A DNA stretch of 40,581 bases from CAZSAL01 sp964604825 (GTDB lineage: Bacteria; Elusimicrobiota; Elusimicrobia; 2-01-FULL-59-12), in assembly GCA_964604825.1 (NCBI GenBank), contig CAZSAL010000020.1:1-40581 (forward strand). The letters are read 5' to 3'. Made by a program: the position numbers and the translations under genes. Shown in pieces: positions 40,396 to 40,581 of this stretch (positions are counted from its first letter, which is position 1; the number at the start of each line of letters is the position of its first letter). The notes beneath the pieces are model-generated. The model saw only the letters and a program-made list of their open reading frames with translations, was not told where the DNA came from and searched no databases.

Positions 40396-40405
40396 CCCGC
40401 AGCTG
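40359..40405. repeat. 47-bp direct repeat, right copy
   Basis: Identical to 38544-38590 over all 47 bases. It follows a T8-T9 run and lacks the GGGTCTG prefix of the left copy. Confidence 0.95.
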
Positions 40406-40466
40406 CGAAACCGTAAAATAACGCACTTAAATCAGGCTCTGGCGCTGAGCCTCTGCTGTCCAAATT

Positions 40467-40572
40467 CACTCCAACCAACTCCAACTCACTCCAACCGCAC
40501 TCCAACCAACTCCAACTCACTCCAACCGCTCCAATTCGCTCCAACCGCACTCCAATGCACTCCAACCGCCTT
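40467..40572. repeat. 31-bp tandem repeat rich in ACTCCAAC
   Basis: A 31-bp unit occurs twice in perfect tandem (40467-40497 and 40498-40528). Degenerate copies of its CTCCAACCG core follow to about 40572. The minus strand reads as a Trp/Glu/Leu/Val-rich repeat, but no supported gene covers it. Confidence 0.85.
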
Positions 40573-40581
40573 CAGTTGTCG

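Noticed and set aside
40320..40565. Minus-strand frame through the tandem repeat
   Set aside because: It is low in complexity, lies over the 31-bp and 47-bp repeats, and shares its end with a frame over the other 47-bp copy only because of the DNA repeat.

Overview
The window looks like a bacterial chromosome fragment of moderate GC. It probably comes from an uncultivated, pilus-bearing, glycan-rich lineage. The mix of a PilMNOPQ-type pilus operon, Wzy_C/TPR proteins and very long exported multidomain proteins recalls Candidatus Omnitrophota or related PVC-side lineages. That placement is my inference; the window has no rRNA gene or other marker to settle it. Nearly all genes lie on the + strand and most overlap or abut. 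I saw no tRNA, rRNA, CRISPR array or transposase gene.

Region 1 (about 64-8878) is a type IV pilus block: a promoter, a major pilin, a hairpin terminator, the prepilin peptidase PilD, then PilM, PilN, PilO, a PilP-like protein and a short PilQ secretin. Two successive O-antigen-ligase/polymerase-type (Wzy_C) membrane proteins with TPR-like tails follow, joined to pilQ by a start/stop overlap. This placement suggests glycan transfer or polymerisation at the surface, possibly onto pilin.

Region 2 (8996-12769) is one 1257-residue exported protein of unknown function. It has an internal Tat-like motif and a strong in-frame palindrome just after the signal peptide.

Region 3 (12950-24989) is a glycan assembly cluster: an LPG-synthase-type flippase-like membrane protein, two GT4 enzymes, a GT2 enzyme, two GT-C-type polytopic proteins, a WecA/MraY-type phosphoglycosyl transferase and a UDP-galactopyranose-mutase-like flavoprotein. 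It runs into a short Rho-like ATPase, a DnaQ-like exonuclease and a four-helix-bundle protein.

Region 4 (25133-38473) is the most unusual part. Three consecutive genes encode exported or membrane proteins of 2494, 1136 and 801 residues, apparently in one operon. The first has two tandem CPBP-type intramembrane protease domains and a long HEAT-repeat tail. The second has a PLP fold-type II (threonine-dehydratase-like) domain plus a methyltransferase-like domain. The third has a winged-helix-like segment plus a methyltransferase domain. All three carry a nearly identical, in-frame, about 182-bp module that encodes a two-helix membrane hairpin between otherwise unrelated domains. They share a leader style with the 8996 gene. 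The 8996 and 25133 genes also share a conserved upstream element.

Region 5 (38474-40581) is accessory and repeat-rich. A DUF1016/YhcG-type PDDEXK nuclease gene lies between two perfect 47-bp direct repeats. Nearby are nested inverted repeats, a four-copy 11-bp direct-repeat array resembling a Pho box in front of a -10 hexamer, a possible decayed small membrane-protein gene and a 31-bp tandem repeat.
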